NCBI GenBank assembly: GCA_036971715.1
Contig: JAVHJL010000002.1
Span: 776,501-840,500, forward strand
DNA length: 64,000 nt
Source: Arthrobotrys musiformis
Taxonomy: Eukaryota; Ascomycota; Orbiliomycetes; Orbiliales; Orbiliaceae
Reading direction: 5' to 3'
Shown: one piece after another, positions 38,515-50,317 of the stretch
Numbering within the stretch: the stretch's first letter is position 1
Layout of the letters: each line of letters opens with the position of its first letter
Program-made: the position numbers and the translations under genes
Notes under the pieces: generated by a model
What the model was told of the DNA's origin: nothing
Databases searched by the model: none
What the model saw: only the letters and a program-made list of their open reading frames with translations

Positions 38515-38849
38515 ATGCAGTTCAGATTCGTTGCCCTCGCTCTTGCTTTCACTGCTGGTGTTTCCGCATATGACAACACGTATGTTCCAACTCCGAATAC
38601 TCATTCAAATACCATAGAAGGAGGAGATTGAATTGAAGGCTAATCGTGAATCTATAGGACCAACCCCAACGCTACCTCGACTGGTCTCCCAACCCCAACC
38701 CCAACTGAGAACGCTGCCTGGTCCAACGCCGTCAGCATGGGTGGTCTCGCCCTCGCTGTTGCCGGTGTCGTCGCCGCTGTATGTTGAAATCCTTTATACA
38801 AAAGATCTAAAGATTTATATTCTAACAATCTTTCAAACAGGCCTTCTAA
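38515..38849 (+). CDS. Small secreted or surface-anchored protein
   Basis: Exons 38515..38579, 38658..38778 and 38841..38849 give 64 residues; donors are both GTATGT. Residues 1-18 are a signal peptide (MQFRFVALALAFTAGVSA). A short Asn/Thr/Pro-rich mature part (NATSTGLPTPTPTENAAW, with possible N- and O-glycosylation) is followed by a hydrophobic C-terminus (GGLALAVAGVVAAAF). That layout matches very small GPI-anchored wall or membrane proteins of filamentous ascomycetes, with the hydrophobic tail as the anchor signal. The last exon holds only Ala-Phe-stop. The CA-rich leader suggests high expression (inference). Confidence 0.8.
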
Positions 38850-40697
38850 GCGTCTTGCCTCAAGCAAATAAAAATCCTTGACGCCCATTTCCTTTTCGAC
38901 GCATCTACGCATTATACCCAGCATTCTCGGTTCCTCCCGACTTCGGTTCCGAAGTTTCAACACTGCTCATTCCAGTTGTGGGAAAATACCAAAGAAAGTC
39001 CTTATTGCATGGCGTCCTTCGATGTATTTAAGTCATAATTTTTAATGCATCCCGTTTTTCTTCGATTCATTACTTTTTATTTTCAATCCTGTCATTTGAG
39101 TCTTACGGGTGTTGTTTCCTTGGATGTTTATATTGGGATCCCTCTAGAGTTGTTTTATTGCTGATGGCCTTTCTCTAATACCATTTTACGTTTTAACTTC
39201 CCAAACAAAAAAGTTACAAGATTGATCTTCTATAAATTCGAGTTGTCGCAATATTTTTTTTCCTTTCTTGGTGTTTGGTTGGGCTGGCTGAATGTCAAAT
39301 CGTTTTTGTCAGCCTGCATGACGTTAACCCATTTGTAGACATCGGTTGGTGTGAGCCCTTCAGCCTCAACCAAGACTGCAGGTGGGTGGCCAGCCAGCCG
39401 GCCGCGCACAGTCTTGTGACACAGCCATTCATTCATTCAGCAAATGCTACGCAGATTAACGTGCTTGATACTATATATAGCTTTGTACCCAGTTGACCGC
39501 CGACGCCTCGAAATTCTAGAATGCGTGGTCTTTGTAATTTGATTTGATTTGATTTGAATTTTATAATACCGCAGTGCTAGTGACTAGGTACCTAATCCCG
39601 AGAATGTTCGTTCCGTCGGAATATCTGTCTTGACATTGTATAACATCATATTCATGTTCATGCTCGTGCATGATGGTGGTGGTGGTGATGATGCCTTGAT
39701 TGTCATATTTTGTCCTCAGGCTCGTACATGTAACCATACTGTAACTGCTCTAATACATTCCAAGGATCTCCTGAAAATTCTTGGTGCACCATGGCATCGC
39801 TGCCAAACCTGAGCCTCTGCTGCATGGCAAGTACGAGTACGAGTACAAACCTATCTACGAAATGACCGATATACTGCTGCTACTGCGTCTGACTACAACT
39901 TGTAGGTATACTAATATGCTTCATGTCACAAATTGGCTGGGCTTACGGCCCTTATATCATGAGAATATATCAGAATGCGTCCAGCGTATTATCTGGCACG
40001 GGACAAACATCCAGCCAACACGCCGTGACGTCGGCTAAAGTACAACTGGCAGCTCCGGCAGCTTCTCGTCTATGGCGACGATATGCCTGATACCTCCACA
40101 GAAGTAGCCTGTGTAGCTTCTTCCTGTGGCTTCTATCCGGGACAGATATCGACGACCTTCTCGATGCCGGTAGTGATCTTGTGAGCAACCAGTAGAAGCA
40201 TCCCGTAGATTAGATATCCCAGCGGATTCGTCCAACTTGCGTGTCCTTATAGTATAGTATAGCATAAGTGTTAATTACCGCGCTTCGTTAATAGCGGTTG
40301 TTGCAGTACGTACTACTATACCGCACACAAACACGAAAACCTCCACAGTATACCTCCCAAGCTCCCTCACCACACACTATAATCACGACCTCATCACCGC
40401 CATCTCGTCATCACCATCACCATCGCCATCTCCCAGCCTTACCGGCATCAATAATACCCTTCTCCAGCTCTCTCTTACTTCGTCTACAGCATCTCGTTTG
40501 CTGTTGACGGCTCACGTTCATCTTCCGAGCCCTTTCCCCCCCTTCGTCAACCTTTCCTCTTCCTGCAACGTTAGCGCTTCCTTTAAACTCGCATCACCAC
40601 CTACCCGTCACCCCATTGTCGCGCTCTTATGCCATCCCACTAGCCCTCCTACTATCTCCGTTTTCCTTTCTCCGTCCGTTAGACTTCAGTCGCGACA
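38850..40697. other. Upstream region of clathrin heavy chain
   Basis: No gene is seen. A GGTGGT/GATGAT tract lies at 39671-39692, and a pyrimidine/ACC-rich leader at about 40350-40690 precedes the clathrin ATG. GATTT repeats lie at 39540-39556. Confidence 0.5.
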
Positions 40698-43600
40698 ATG
40701 GCCCCTCTCCCTATTCAATTTCAGGAGCTTGTTTCGGTATGTTAGCTGACGTGGAGCTCTCGTTCTCATGATTAACCTTCGCTAATTGCTAATTTCATAC
40801 TTGTGTAGCTCCCTGCTTTAGAAATCAACGTACGTAACCACCAGGAATGTCCGGCATGTCTAATCAGCTGCAGCTACTAACCTTCCGACTGATCTAACAG
40901 TCTGCCAGCATTGGCTTCAATACATGCGTAAGTCTGCTTCTGCTTCACGACCCCTGAAGCCTAGTTTGATAGCTGGCTAACTAGTTGCCTGTTTGGTCGT
41001 ATATAGACGCTCGAAAGCGATAAATATATCTGTGTCCGAGAGAAAGTTGGCGAGACCGAAGGCGCCCAGTTGGTGATTATCGATCTCCACAATGCCAACA
41101 GCGTATCGAGACGGACGATCAAAGCGGATAGTGCCATCATGCACTGGAGCCGTGAGATCATCGCCCTGAAGGCACAGAGAACCCTCCAAGTCTTCAACTT
41201 AGCCGCCAAGGAGAAGCTGAAATCCCACGCCATGCATGAGGATGTTGTGTTCTGGAAGTGGATAAGCGAAAGATGTATAGGTTTGGTCACTGATACTTCG
41301 GTTTACCACTGGGATATCATGGACCCTACCCAGGCAGCTCCTGTCAAGATGTTCGATAGACATGCTAACCTGGCGGTAAGGCACCATCATTCTGAATAGC
41401 ATATACTTCTTGGGACGTAGGGTTTTTTTTGTCTAACATCGATTGGATTTACAGAACTGCCAAATCATCAACTACCGCGTCAACTCAGAGGAAAAGTGGA
41501 TGGTCGTCGTTGGTATCTCTCAACAGGAAGGACGGGTCGTTGGTAGCATGCAACTATATTCTAAGGAGCGAGCTATCAGCCAGGCTATTGAAGGCCATGC
41601 CGCCGCGTTTGCCAACTTGAGACTTGACGGCGGGGCTTCCGATACCAAACTCTTCACTTTCGCAGTCAGAACCGCTACTGGCGCCAAGCTGCACGTTGTC
41701 GAAATTGATCATCAAACCGGTAACCCAGCTTTCCAAAAGAAAGCCGTCGATGTCTACTTCCCCGCCGAGGCCGTCAACGATTTCCCTGTTGCAATGCAGG
41801 TCTCGGAAAGATTCAGTATAATTTACTTGATTACGAAGTACGGCTTCATTCACCTCTACGACCTTGAAACGGGAACATGTATCTTCATGAACAGAATCTC
41901 GACCGAAACTATCTTCATCACCTCGCCCCACGACCAAACATCCGGTATTCTCGGTGTCAACCGTAAGGGCCAGGTCTTGCTTGTTAGTGTCGACGAAAGC
42001 AATATCATCCCGTACCTCCAACAAAATCCTGCAAATGGAGCACTGGCTATGAAGCTAGCTTCCCGAGCTGGCCTCGCCGGTGCCGACGATTTGTACCAAG
42101 ATCAATTCGAACAACTCATGAGAACTCAAAGCTATGTTGAGGCTGCCAGAGTCGCGGCTAATTCCCCTCGCGGCTTCTTGCGGACTCCACAGACAATTGA
42201 GAGATTCAAGAACTTGCCTAATCCTCAAGGCCAACTCTCAGTTATACTTCAGTATTTCGGCATGCTGCTGGACAAAGGCGGCTTGAACAAATACGAGTCG
42301 CTTGAGTTAGTCCGACCTGTTCTCGCTCAGAACCGTAAGCATCTTCTGGAGAAGTGGTTGAAGGAAAACAAGCTCGAGTGTTCGGAAGAACTTGGTGATA
42401 TTGTCAGGACTCAGGATCTCAACTTGGCTCTCGGAATTTACCAGAAGGCCAATGTCCCCCAAAAGGTCATTGCCTGTCTCGCCGAAACTGGCCAATTCGA
42501 AAAAATCGTTCCGTACTCACAGCACACTGGTTACCAACCTGATTACACCGCCCTCCTCTCCCACATCGTTCGCATTAACCCTGAGAAGGGTGCCGAGTTT
42601 GCAACCCAGCTTGCTAATGTTGAGGGCGGTTCGCTCATCGATATTGAACGTGTGGTCGACGTTTTCCTTTCTCAAAACATGATTCAACAAGCGACTGCCT
42701 TTTTGTTAGACGCTTTGAAGGAGAACAAGGAAGAGCAGGGACACCTTCAAACTCGTCTTCTTGAAGTCAACTTGATAAATGCTCCTCAGGTCGCTGATGC
42801 CATATTAGGCAACGAGATGTTCTCATACTATGATAAGCAAAAAATTGCTACACTGTGTGAAAACGCTGGTCTTTTGCAGCGAGCTTTGGAGCATTACGAG
42901 GATACCACTTCTATCAAGCGAGTTATCGTGAATGCTGACCGGCTTAACCAGGAATGGCTCGTCACATACTTTGGAAGGCTCTCCGTCGACCAATCCTTTG
43001 ACTGCCTTACTGAGATGTTGAGGTTTAACATTCGTCAGAACCTTCAAGTTGTTGTTCTTGTTGCTACCAAGTACTCTGAGTTGCTTGGAGCTCAGCGCCT
43101 CATCGAACTCTTCGAGAAGTTCAAGACCTTCGAGGGTCTCTACCACTTCCTTGGAAGCATCGTCAATGTCAGCAATGATTCCGAGGTCCACTTCAAGTAT
43201 ATTCAAGCTGCTACCAAGTGCGGGCAGTTCACGGAGGTTGAGCGTATCTGCCGTGACAGCAACGCCTACAATCCCGAGAAGGTCAAGAATTTCTTGAAGG
43301 AGTCCCGCCTCCCGGAAATGTTGCCTTTGATCATCGTTTGCGACAGATTCAACTTCATCCACGATTTGGTCCTTTATCTTTACCAAAACCAGCAGTTCAA
43401 GTCGATCGAGGTCTACGTCCAGAGGGTCAACCCAGCTAGAACTCCGGCTGTCATTGGTGGTTTGTTGGATGTTGATTGTGAGGAGTCTATTATCAAGAGC
43501 CTTCTTCAGTCGGTCAACAGTGCCGCCATTCCTATCGACGAGCTCGTCGCCGAGGTCGAGAAGCGCAACCGACTCAAGCTTTTGCTCCCATTCCTTGAGT

Positions 43601-46137
43601 CGACATTGGCCTCAGGAAACCAACAACCCGCCGTCTTCAACGCCTTGGCCAAGATCTACATCGATTCCAACAACAACCCCGAGAAATTCTTGAAGGAGAA
43701 CGACCAATACGACTCTTTGGTAGTTGGTAAATACTGTGAGAAGCGAGATCCATCCCTCGCTCTCATCGCCTACCAGAAGGGTCAAAATGACTTGGAGCTC
43801 ATCAAGATCACCAACGAGAACTCCATGTTCAAGCCCCAGGCCCGATACCTCGTCAAACGTGCCGATGATGAACTGTGGAACTTTGTTTTGAGTCCCAACA
43901 ACCTTCACAGGAGATCCTTGATCGACCAGGTTATTGCCACGGCCGTTCCAGAGTCCCAGTCCCCCGAGGATGTCTCTGTCGCAGTCCAAGCCTTCTTGTC
44001 GAATGATTTGCCCGTTGAGCTTATTGAGCTATTGGAAAAGATTATACTGGAACCTTCTCCATTCAGCGATAACAACAATCTTCAAAACCTGCTCATTTTG
44101 ACAGCTGTCAAGGCCGACAAGTCCCGAGTTGCTGATTATATTGGCCGCTTGTCCAACTACGACGGTGCCGAAATTGCACAAATCTGTATCGACAACGGAT
44201 TGTATGAAGAAGCATTCGAGGTCTACAAAAAGAGCGGCGACCATGTTAAGGCTTCGGAAGTCCTTATCGAGAACGTCGTCAGCATCGACCGCGCCTTCTC
44301 CTATGCAGAGAAGGTTGATTTGCCAGAGGTCTGGAGTCGTCTCGCCAAAGCCCAACTCGATGGCCTCAGAATCTCGGACTCTATCGACTCGTACATCCGC
44401 GCCAATGATCCAAGCAACTACGCCGAGGTTATCGAAATTTCTACCAGGGCTGGGAAGCACGAGGAGCTCATCAAATTCTTGCAGATGGCCAGAAAGCCAT
44501 TGCGTGAGCCTTTGATTGATAGCACTTTGCTTTTGTCGTTTGCTCGCACCGAGAGATTGCCTGACCTTGAGGACTTCCTTCAAACTACCAACGTTGCAGA
44601 TATCGAGGACTGTGGTGACAAGGCTTATGAAGAGGGTCTCCACCAAGCTGCCAAAGTTTTCTTCACCAGTGTCTCCAACTGGGCTAAGTTGGCTACCACT
44701 TTGGTCTACCTTGAGGAATACCAGAACGCTGTCGAGTGCGCCCGCAAGGCGAACAGCACCAAGGTTTGGAAACAGGTCAACGAAGCATGTGTTTCCAAGA
44801 AGGAGTTCCGTCTCGCCCAGATTTGCGGTCTCAATCTCATCGTCCACGCTGAGGAATTGCAGGATCTTGTCCGCCAATACGAATACAATGGCTACTTTGA
44901 TGAGCTTATCAGCTTGCTCGAAGCTGGTCTTGGCCTCGAGAGAGCCCATATGGGAATGTTCACCGAGTTGGGTATTGCATTGTCCAAGTACCACCCAGAG
45001 CGCGTGATGGAGCACCTCAAGCTCTTCTGGTCTCGTATTAACATCCCCAAGATGATCCGTGCTTGCGAACAGGCTCACCTCTGGCCAGAGCTTGTTTTCT
45101 TGTACTGCCACTACGACGAATGGGACAATGCTGCTCTTGCCATGATGGAGAGGGCCTCCGATGCTTGGGAACACCACTCTTTCAAGGACGTTATCGTCAA
45201 GGTTGCCAACTTGGAAATCTACTACAGGGCCCTCAACTTCTACCTCCAAGAACAACCATCTCTTCTCACTGATCTCCTCACCGCTTTGACTGCCCGTATC
45301 GATGTTTCCAGAGTTGTCCGCATGTTCGAGAAGTCCGACAACATCCCGCTCATCAAGCCTTTCTTGATCGCCGTCCAGAGCCAAAACAACAAGGTTGTCA
45401 ACGCTGCCATCCACGAGCTTCTTATCGAAGAGGAAGACTACAAGACCCTACGCGACTCTGTTGAGAACTACGACAACTACGATCCTGTCGAACTCGCCCA
45501 GCGCCTTGAGAAGCACGATCTTGTTTTCTTCCGTCAAATCGCCGCCACCATCTACAGGAAGCACAAGAGATGGCAATTGTCGATCGCCTTGTCTAAGCAA
45601 GACCGTTTGTTTAAAGACGCAATCGAAACTGCTGCTGTCTCTGGTAACGCCGAGGTTGTTGAGGAACTTCTCCGATACGTAAGTATTTCCCAGGGATTTC
45701 TATGGCGTTCTCGGACTTTTCTAATGGCCCCACTATAGTTCGTTGATATCGGAAGCCGCGAATGCTATGTCGCCATGCTTTATGCTTGTTACGACTTGAT
45801 CCCAATTGACACGGTTATGGAGATCTCATGGCGTTCTGGACTTAATGACTACACAATGGTAAGCAGTCACCCAAATATTATGAAAGACATACTTGCTGAC
45901 TATCCGGAATAGCCATTCTTGATCACACATATGCGCCAGCAGAATGCTAAAATCACTCAGCTGGAGAAGGACAATGAGGATCGCAAGGCGAAGGAAGTCA
46001 CTCAACAACAGACGGAAGACAACACCCCAATCCTTGGAACACGATTGATGTTGACTGCTGGGCCGAGCGGTAGTGCATCCCCCGGACCATATGCTAACGG
46101 CATCCAGAATCAGCCGACTGGTTATCGTGGATTCTAA
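40698..46137 (+). CDS. chc1: Clathrin heavy chain
   Basis: Clathrin heavy chain forms the triskelion legs of coated vesicles at the plasma membrane, trans-Golgi and endosomes. Exons are 40698..40736, 40809..40829, 40901..40927, 41007..41375, 41455..45678, 45739..45858 and 45913..46137, giving 1674 residues, the normal length. The N-terminal propeller (about 1-330) opens MAPLPIQFQELVS, then SASIGFNTCTLESDKYICV and GCQ-type strand NCQIINYRVN. The rest is the alpha-solenoid of clathrin repeats to about residue 1570. The C-terminal trimerisation hub ends with LMLTAGPSG, the conserved QLMLT-like Hsc70 site, with Arg in place of Gln. All introns are phase 0; the first three coding exons are short (39, 21 and 27 bases) and the fifth is 4.2 kb. 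Long frames on the other strand are shadows. Confidence 0.97.
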
Positions 46138-48037
46138 ATCAAGGTATTGAATGTTTTATGCGGTGTAACTATTCGTTTCTTTCTGCAACGTACCCTTTTT
46201 CTATTTCTCTGATGCCTTTTTAGCTTGGCATGTTCCGAAACGCATTTTCCAAGGCTTTTCGTCTGTTTTTTTTCTTCCAGTGTTTTTTCCTTTATCTTCC
46301 TTTACAAAAATATTCTCTTATGGCAGGCAAAAAAAAAGGCAATGAAATGATAATCCCTTATTACTTTACCTTCTTCTACTAGTTTCTTGTAAGGGCCGGA
46401 CCTATTGGTTCTATCCCCCAGCTAAATCTCTCATGATCCCTAGCGCCACACCCGAGAATTCTCGTGAAAGGCGGCCTATCGCCGGTAACATGCCGAATGT
46501 TGGCGAACGAAAATGCACCCCGCCCTGTAAAAAAAAACCCGGTGTACCGGTATCCCCCTGGCCCTGCTTGTCGCACCCGCATTTCCGTCCCTTGTAAATT
46601 CTGAACCTGCCGCAAAAGTAAAAGCTTGTTCGAGTTCCTTTTTGGGATTTGAAAGATTTTGGTTGTTGTGTTGAATTTGTTGGGTATTTTTGGTTAGCCG
46701 ACGGCTTTGGGTCGAGCGTTTGGATGGTTATGTTCGAGATTTGAGGTTTGAGATAGCTGGTCGTTATTTTCCCTTGAGTCCTTGTTTTTCGTGCTTCTGT
46801 GTAAATTCGATGGGACCTTGATGTCGTGATTTGTAGAATTACATGAAATATACATTATTCGGTTAGTTGGGTTTATGTCGGTTCGAAATACACTAAGTCG
46901 GGTTATATATGTCGGGATGTATCGGACTCGTATCTTTGGATGTCGTTTCCCCGAGGGAGATATATTCTGGATTTCCTAGCACGTATATTCGATATTTTGA
47001 AAGTGATCGAGTCTCCTTGTATTTTGGGTCTACGTGCTGGCGACTCCTATTTATTTACTCGTTGATAATGTAATATTGCCTTGCAGGGTTTAAGATTAAT
47101 TTACACGTGCGGATTGGGAGGTCTTTTATCACAAGCTTGAGTTTCGCTACCAGAGTATTAGGTTAAATTAAACAACCGACGGATATATTCGAAGGCGGGG
47201 AAATACTATAGCCTCGTTCTCGTATATTTCAGTGTGATTTTGTAGTGCGTGCTGTGAGCTGGAGCCGTTATGACCGGAAACACGGGGTAAGAAATACCAC
47301 GCGCAACACGGAATAGCTGGGTGGCGCGCGCGTGGGGTCGGTGTATGCGTTATAATTGCGCGGGCTTGCTAGCGGGCTATCTGGCCCTACTCTGGATGAA
47401 TTTGAATATTTTGTGAAGGAAAGATAAATAAATAAGTAAGATAAAGTGATAATACCCATACATAAATATAAATAAAAAGGTGGCACATTGAGGACGCTGA
47501 GCCGTCTTGGTTGATCTATTGATCCTATATTCATGATCAATTCTCTCGTCAGATAGAGAATCCACCGCAAAATCAGCCCTGGAGAATCTCTGGCAAGTAC
47601 TAGTACGGAACATTTACATTGGCTTTAAGGAGCCTAGGTGTATATATATACAAAATAACAAAACCCTGATGGGTCATGGCTGGTAGATCTTGATGTAGAT
47701 CTTGAGGTAGAATGGATCTATGACTAGTCGACTCGCCCTTTCAAAAAAAAAAAAAAAAAAAAAAAAAAAACCCTGTGAAACGAGACCACCTGTGAATATA
47801 AAAGGACATCTCTCTCTTTCTCCCTCTCTATTCTATAAATTCTTTGATTTTCTTCCCCCTCTAACCACTGCATCGCTTTCATATCATTTCACCAATACAC
47901 AGCTCTAATCTCCAATATTTCTATCGTACCAGCGGGCATACAGCTACAGGAGCAAGAAACCCCATAATTCTACAAAAGTCTTTCTGAAAAGTACGAGTAC
48001 GACGCGACGAGCTTGAGGCAAAAAACACCTTTCAAAA
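46138..48037. other. Spacer between clathrin and the deaminase-like gene
   Basis: This holds the 3' flank of clathrin (T-rich stretches at 46190-46300) and the 5' flank of the next gene. An A28 tract lies at 47743-47770, with CT-rich leader sequence at 47810-47870. No other gene is seen. Confidence 0.5.
47743..47770. repeat. A28 homopolymer
   Basis: An uninterrupted run of 28 A located 267 bases upstream of the intronless deaminase-like gene. Its position upstream does not fit a retrocopy tail of that gene. Confidence 0.9.
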
Positions 48038-50317
48038 ATGAATGAACGTGAAGATGAAGGTAAGCTCGTTGCGGGCCTATCTGAGGTCGCTCGAGGGAAG
48101 ATGCGGAAAACTGTACACGAAAATATGAAAGAGGAAGAAGAAGAAAGAGAAAAAGAAAGAGAAAAAGAAAGAAAAGATCGTATGGAGAAAGACCGCCGTC
48201 TCTTTTTTACGCAATGCTGCATGGTATCCAGACTACAATGTGATAAAGCCGCTGAAGATGGGAAGAGGGAGCTTCGCGAGCTCCGCGGTTTTGCAAAACG
48301 ATGGAAGCAGGATAGGGCGGAAAATGAGGAGCTGAATAAACATTTGGATAGCTTGGCGTTTTTATTGGTTAAGCGTCCGGGGGAATGCATTGCAGTCGCG
48401 ATCGTTGGGTACAGTGTCAATAAAATCGAGCTCGTCGCCCAGGCAGCCGAAGAGAGGTTCTTCCCAGCGGCTTGTCGCGAACACCTTGGTCTCGCGGCTA
48501 TTCGTGACCACGCTATGGTCATTTTCCGAGCTTTAAAGGAGTGTAGAAGCCTGGACCGGGAAGATCCCCATGGTTTTCCGGTCTTGAAAAAGCTTGTACG
48601 GATACAGGTTGATTACAGCGCTGAAAAGATCTGTGATCGTGTTCTACAAGTGAAGAAATTCACTGAAAAAGTGGCGGGGTTCGAGCTGCCATCTTGGGCT
48701 TCTATGGAAGTAGGGTGGTCGGTACCTCGGGATATTTTTTCTTTACCTTCAGTGCGTAGATCGGACGGAGAGGATTTGGGAGCAGGCGTTCATAGACAAC
48801 TGTACGGGAAGTTTGTTAAGAGGCATGCCTCGATTTCATTGCCCCCGCTGGAGGCGATGATGGTGCTAAATCGCCAAAACTTCGACTTTTGGACGTCTAT
48901 ATTCGTTGGATTCCTTGAGGTTCTTTGGAAAGAAGTGCTGAAGCTCAACACGGCGGTTTTGAAGGTTGAAAGAGAGAAGCAGATCGAGACAGTTGTTCCT
49001 CTTTTGGGCATAATGGAAATTCTAGCCACCAGCTCGCATTTGTTCAGGCATTTGGTGGAGGTGATTACCAGGGCTCTGGACGGAGAGGGGCGACGAGCTA
49101 AGGAAGAAGAGAAGAAGAAGATGGCGAAACTAGACGCTTTAGGAGGATTACAGCAGCCAGAGGCATTGGATACAAGATTACAGGGTACTGTTGACGAGCC
49201 TAGCACGTCCGCAGGTGTGATGGGGCCCGGCCCGAGCAATCCAACCCCGAGGAAGAGGGATTGGTTCAAGAACACTTTTAAAAAGGTCGCCCCGGGAACT
49301 ATTATGGATCGGCTTACTTCAAGACGGGGACGTCCAAAAGTTATTCCAAACCACGTTCAAGATATTCTGGAAGACTCTTCACGGCCTTCATCAAGAGGCA
49401 AAGCTGGCCCTTTACAGGGGACCGAAACTCGGGGTCCTGGCGGGCAACTGGGCCGGGGACATGATCCAACACTGGAGAATCAGGAATCTTTTGGCCCGTT
49501 TGGGGGTAGTGGTAGCCGGATTTCTTCACGGGGGGCTTCTCAAAAAGACAGCGTCGCCGGTTCGTTCTTTGAAGAGGGCCAAGGTGAGGAAACCTGCGAC
49601 GAGGCCGAAGGGGCGGCCGCGGTTCTGAGCCTGTCGACCGACTTCAGCATTTTATGGCTAGTTTCCGAGCATCTGATGTCGATTCGATCTATACTGGGAA
49701 GCGAAATGATTAGGAAATTAGTAAGTGCGAAGGAACTCAATCTCGAAGTTCTACCTTACGACGAAGAAGAGCCGGTAGATGTAAAATGTGAATCCCTGCG
49801 AGAAACCCTTTACTGTCTTCTAAAGACAGATGAAGATGGAACCAAGGAAGACAAGGCCGACATATTTATTGCTCACGTAGGAGCCCGCGCGAAAGAAGTC
49901 CCAAAGATCTCTGAGCTTATGGCCCTCGATACGGAACTTCCCACAATTGAGGCTCCCATTCATGCAGAATTAAGACTGTTTTCCCACCTGCAGCGATGGA
50001 GGGATGCGGGGAAATACTACTATCCTTACATTGGGATCTCAAAGCCGCCTTGTCTTGGTTGCGAGGTCGTACTACTGTGGGAGGGTGATCACCTTCTCTT
50101 TACGAGGGAGGGCCACGCACATGTTTATACCTCGAGCCTACCAAAGGGGATTTCCGAGTTTCATCTTCAATGGATAGTTGAAAAAATGGCGGAAAAAGTC
50201 TGTGGGGACTCGCGCTATGGAATCGAAAGACACGCAAAAGAGGAGTATGTTCCAAAACATCGATTCGGGAGACCCTTCAAAAGCCGGTTGGAGGATCCGG
50301 ATTGGCAGGTCAAATGA
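48038..50317 (+). CDS. Intronless protein with C-terminal deaminase-like zinc domain (OTT_1508 type)
   Basis: One exon of 759 codons. Residues 30-55 are a Glu/Arg/Lys-rich helix. Residues 60-370 are mostly helical and of unknown fold, 385-540 are disordered (PRKRDWFKNTFKK, Gly/Ser-rich) and 550-630 are helical. The C-terminal domain has HAE at 642-644, then 27 residues later PPCLGC with Cys672 and Cys675, preceded by YYPYIGISK. This H-A-E plus P-C-x2-C arrangement is the zinc site of the cytidine-deaminase superfamily; in fungi it fits the OTT_1508-like deaminase family (Pfam PF14441) known from many uncharacterised proteins. If active, Glu644 would be the proton shuttle on a nucleotide or nucleic-acid base; the substrate is unknown. 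Lack of introns in 2.3 kb is unusual here. The start is the first ATG after in-frame stops. Confidence 0.8.
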   Translation: MNEREDEGKLVAGLSEVARGKMRKTVHENMKEEEEEREKEREKERKDRMEKDRRLFFTQCCMVSRLQCDKAAEDGKRELRELRGFAKRWKQDRAENEELNKHLDSLAFLLVKRPGECIAVAIVGYSVNKIELVAQAAEERFFPAACREHLGLAAIRDHAMVIFRALKECRSLDREDPHGFPVLKKLVRIQVDYSAEKICDRVLQVKKFTEKVAGFELPSWASMEVGWSVPRDIFSLPSVRRSDGEDLGAGVHRQLYGKFVKRHASISLPPLEAMMVLNRQNFDFWTSIFVGFLEVLWKEVLKLNTAVLKVEREKQIETVVPLLGIMEILATSSHLFRHLVEVITRALDGEGRRAKEEEKKKMAKLDALGGLQQPEALDTRLQGTVDEPSTSAGVMGPGPSNPTPRKRDWFKNTFKKVAPGTIMDRLTSRRGRPKVIPNHVQDILEDSSRPSSRGKAGPLQGTETRGPGGQLGRGHDPTLENQESFGPFGGSGSRISSRGASQKDSVAGSFFEEGQGEETCDEAEGAAAVLSLSTDFSILWLVSEHLMSIRSILGSEMIRKLVSAKELNLEVLPYDEEEPVDVKCESLRETLYCLLKTDEDGTKEDKADIFIAHVGARAKEVPKISELMALDTELPTIEAPIHAELRLFSHLQRWRDAGKYYYPYIGISKPPCLGCEVVLLWEGDHLLFTREGHAHVYTSSLPKGISEFHLQWIVEKMAEKVCGDSRYGIERHAKEEYVPKHRFGRPFKSRLEDPDWQVK

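Noticed and set aside
44029..45414. 461-codon frame on the minus strand
   Set aside because: It is the antisense shadow of the clathrin heavy chain exon, which is fully supported by conservation.
47743..47770. Poly-A as a retrotransposition tail of the intronless deaminase-like gene
   Set aside because: The tract lies upstream of the gene on the coding strand, the wrong side for a retrocopy tail, and no target duplication was seen.
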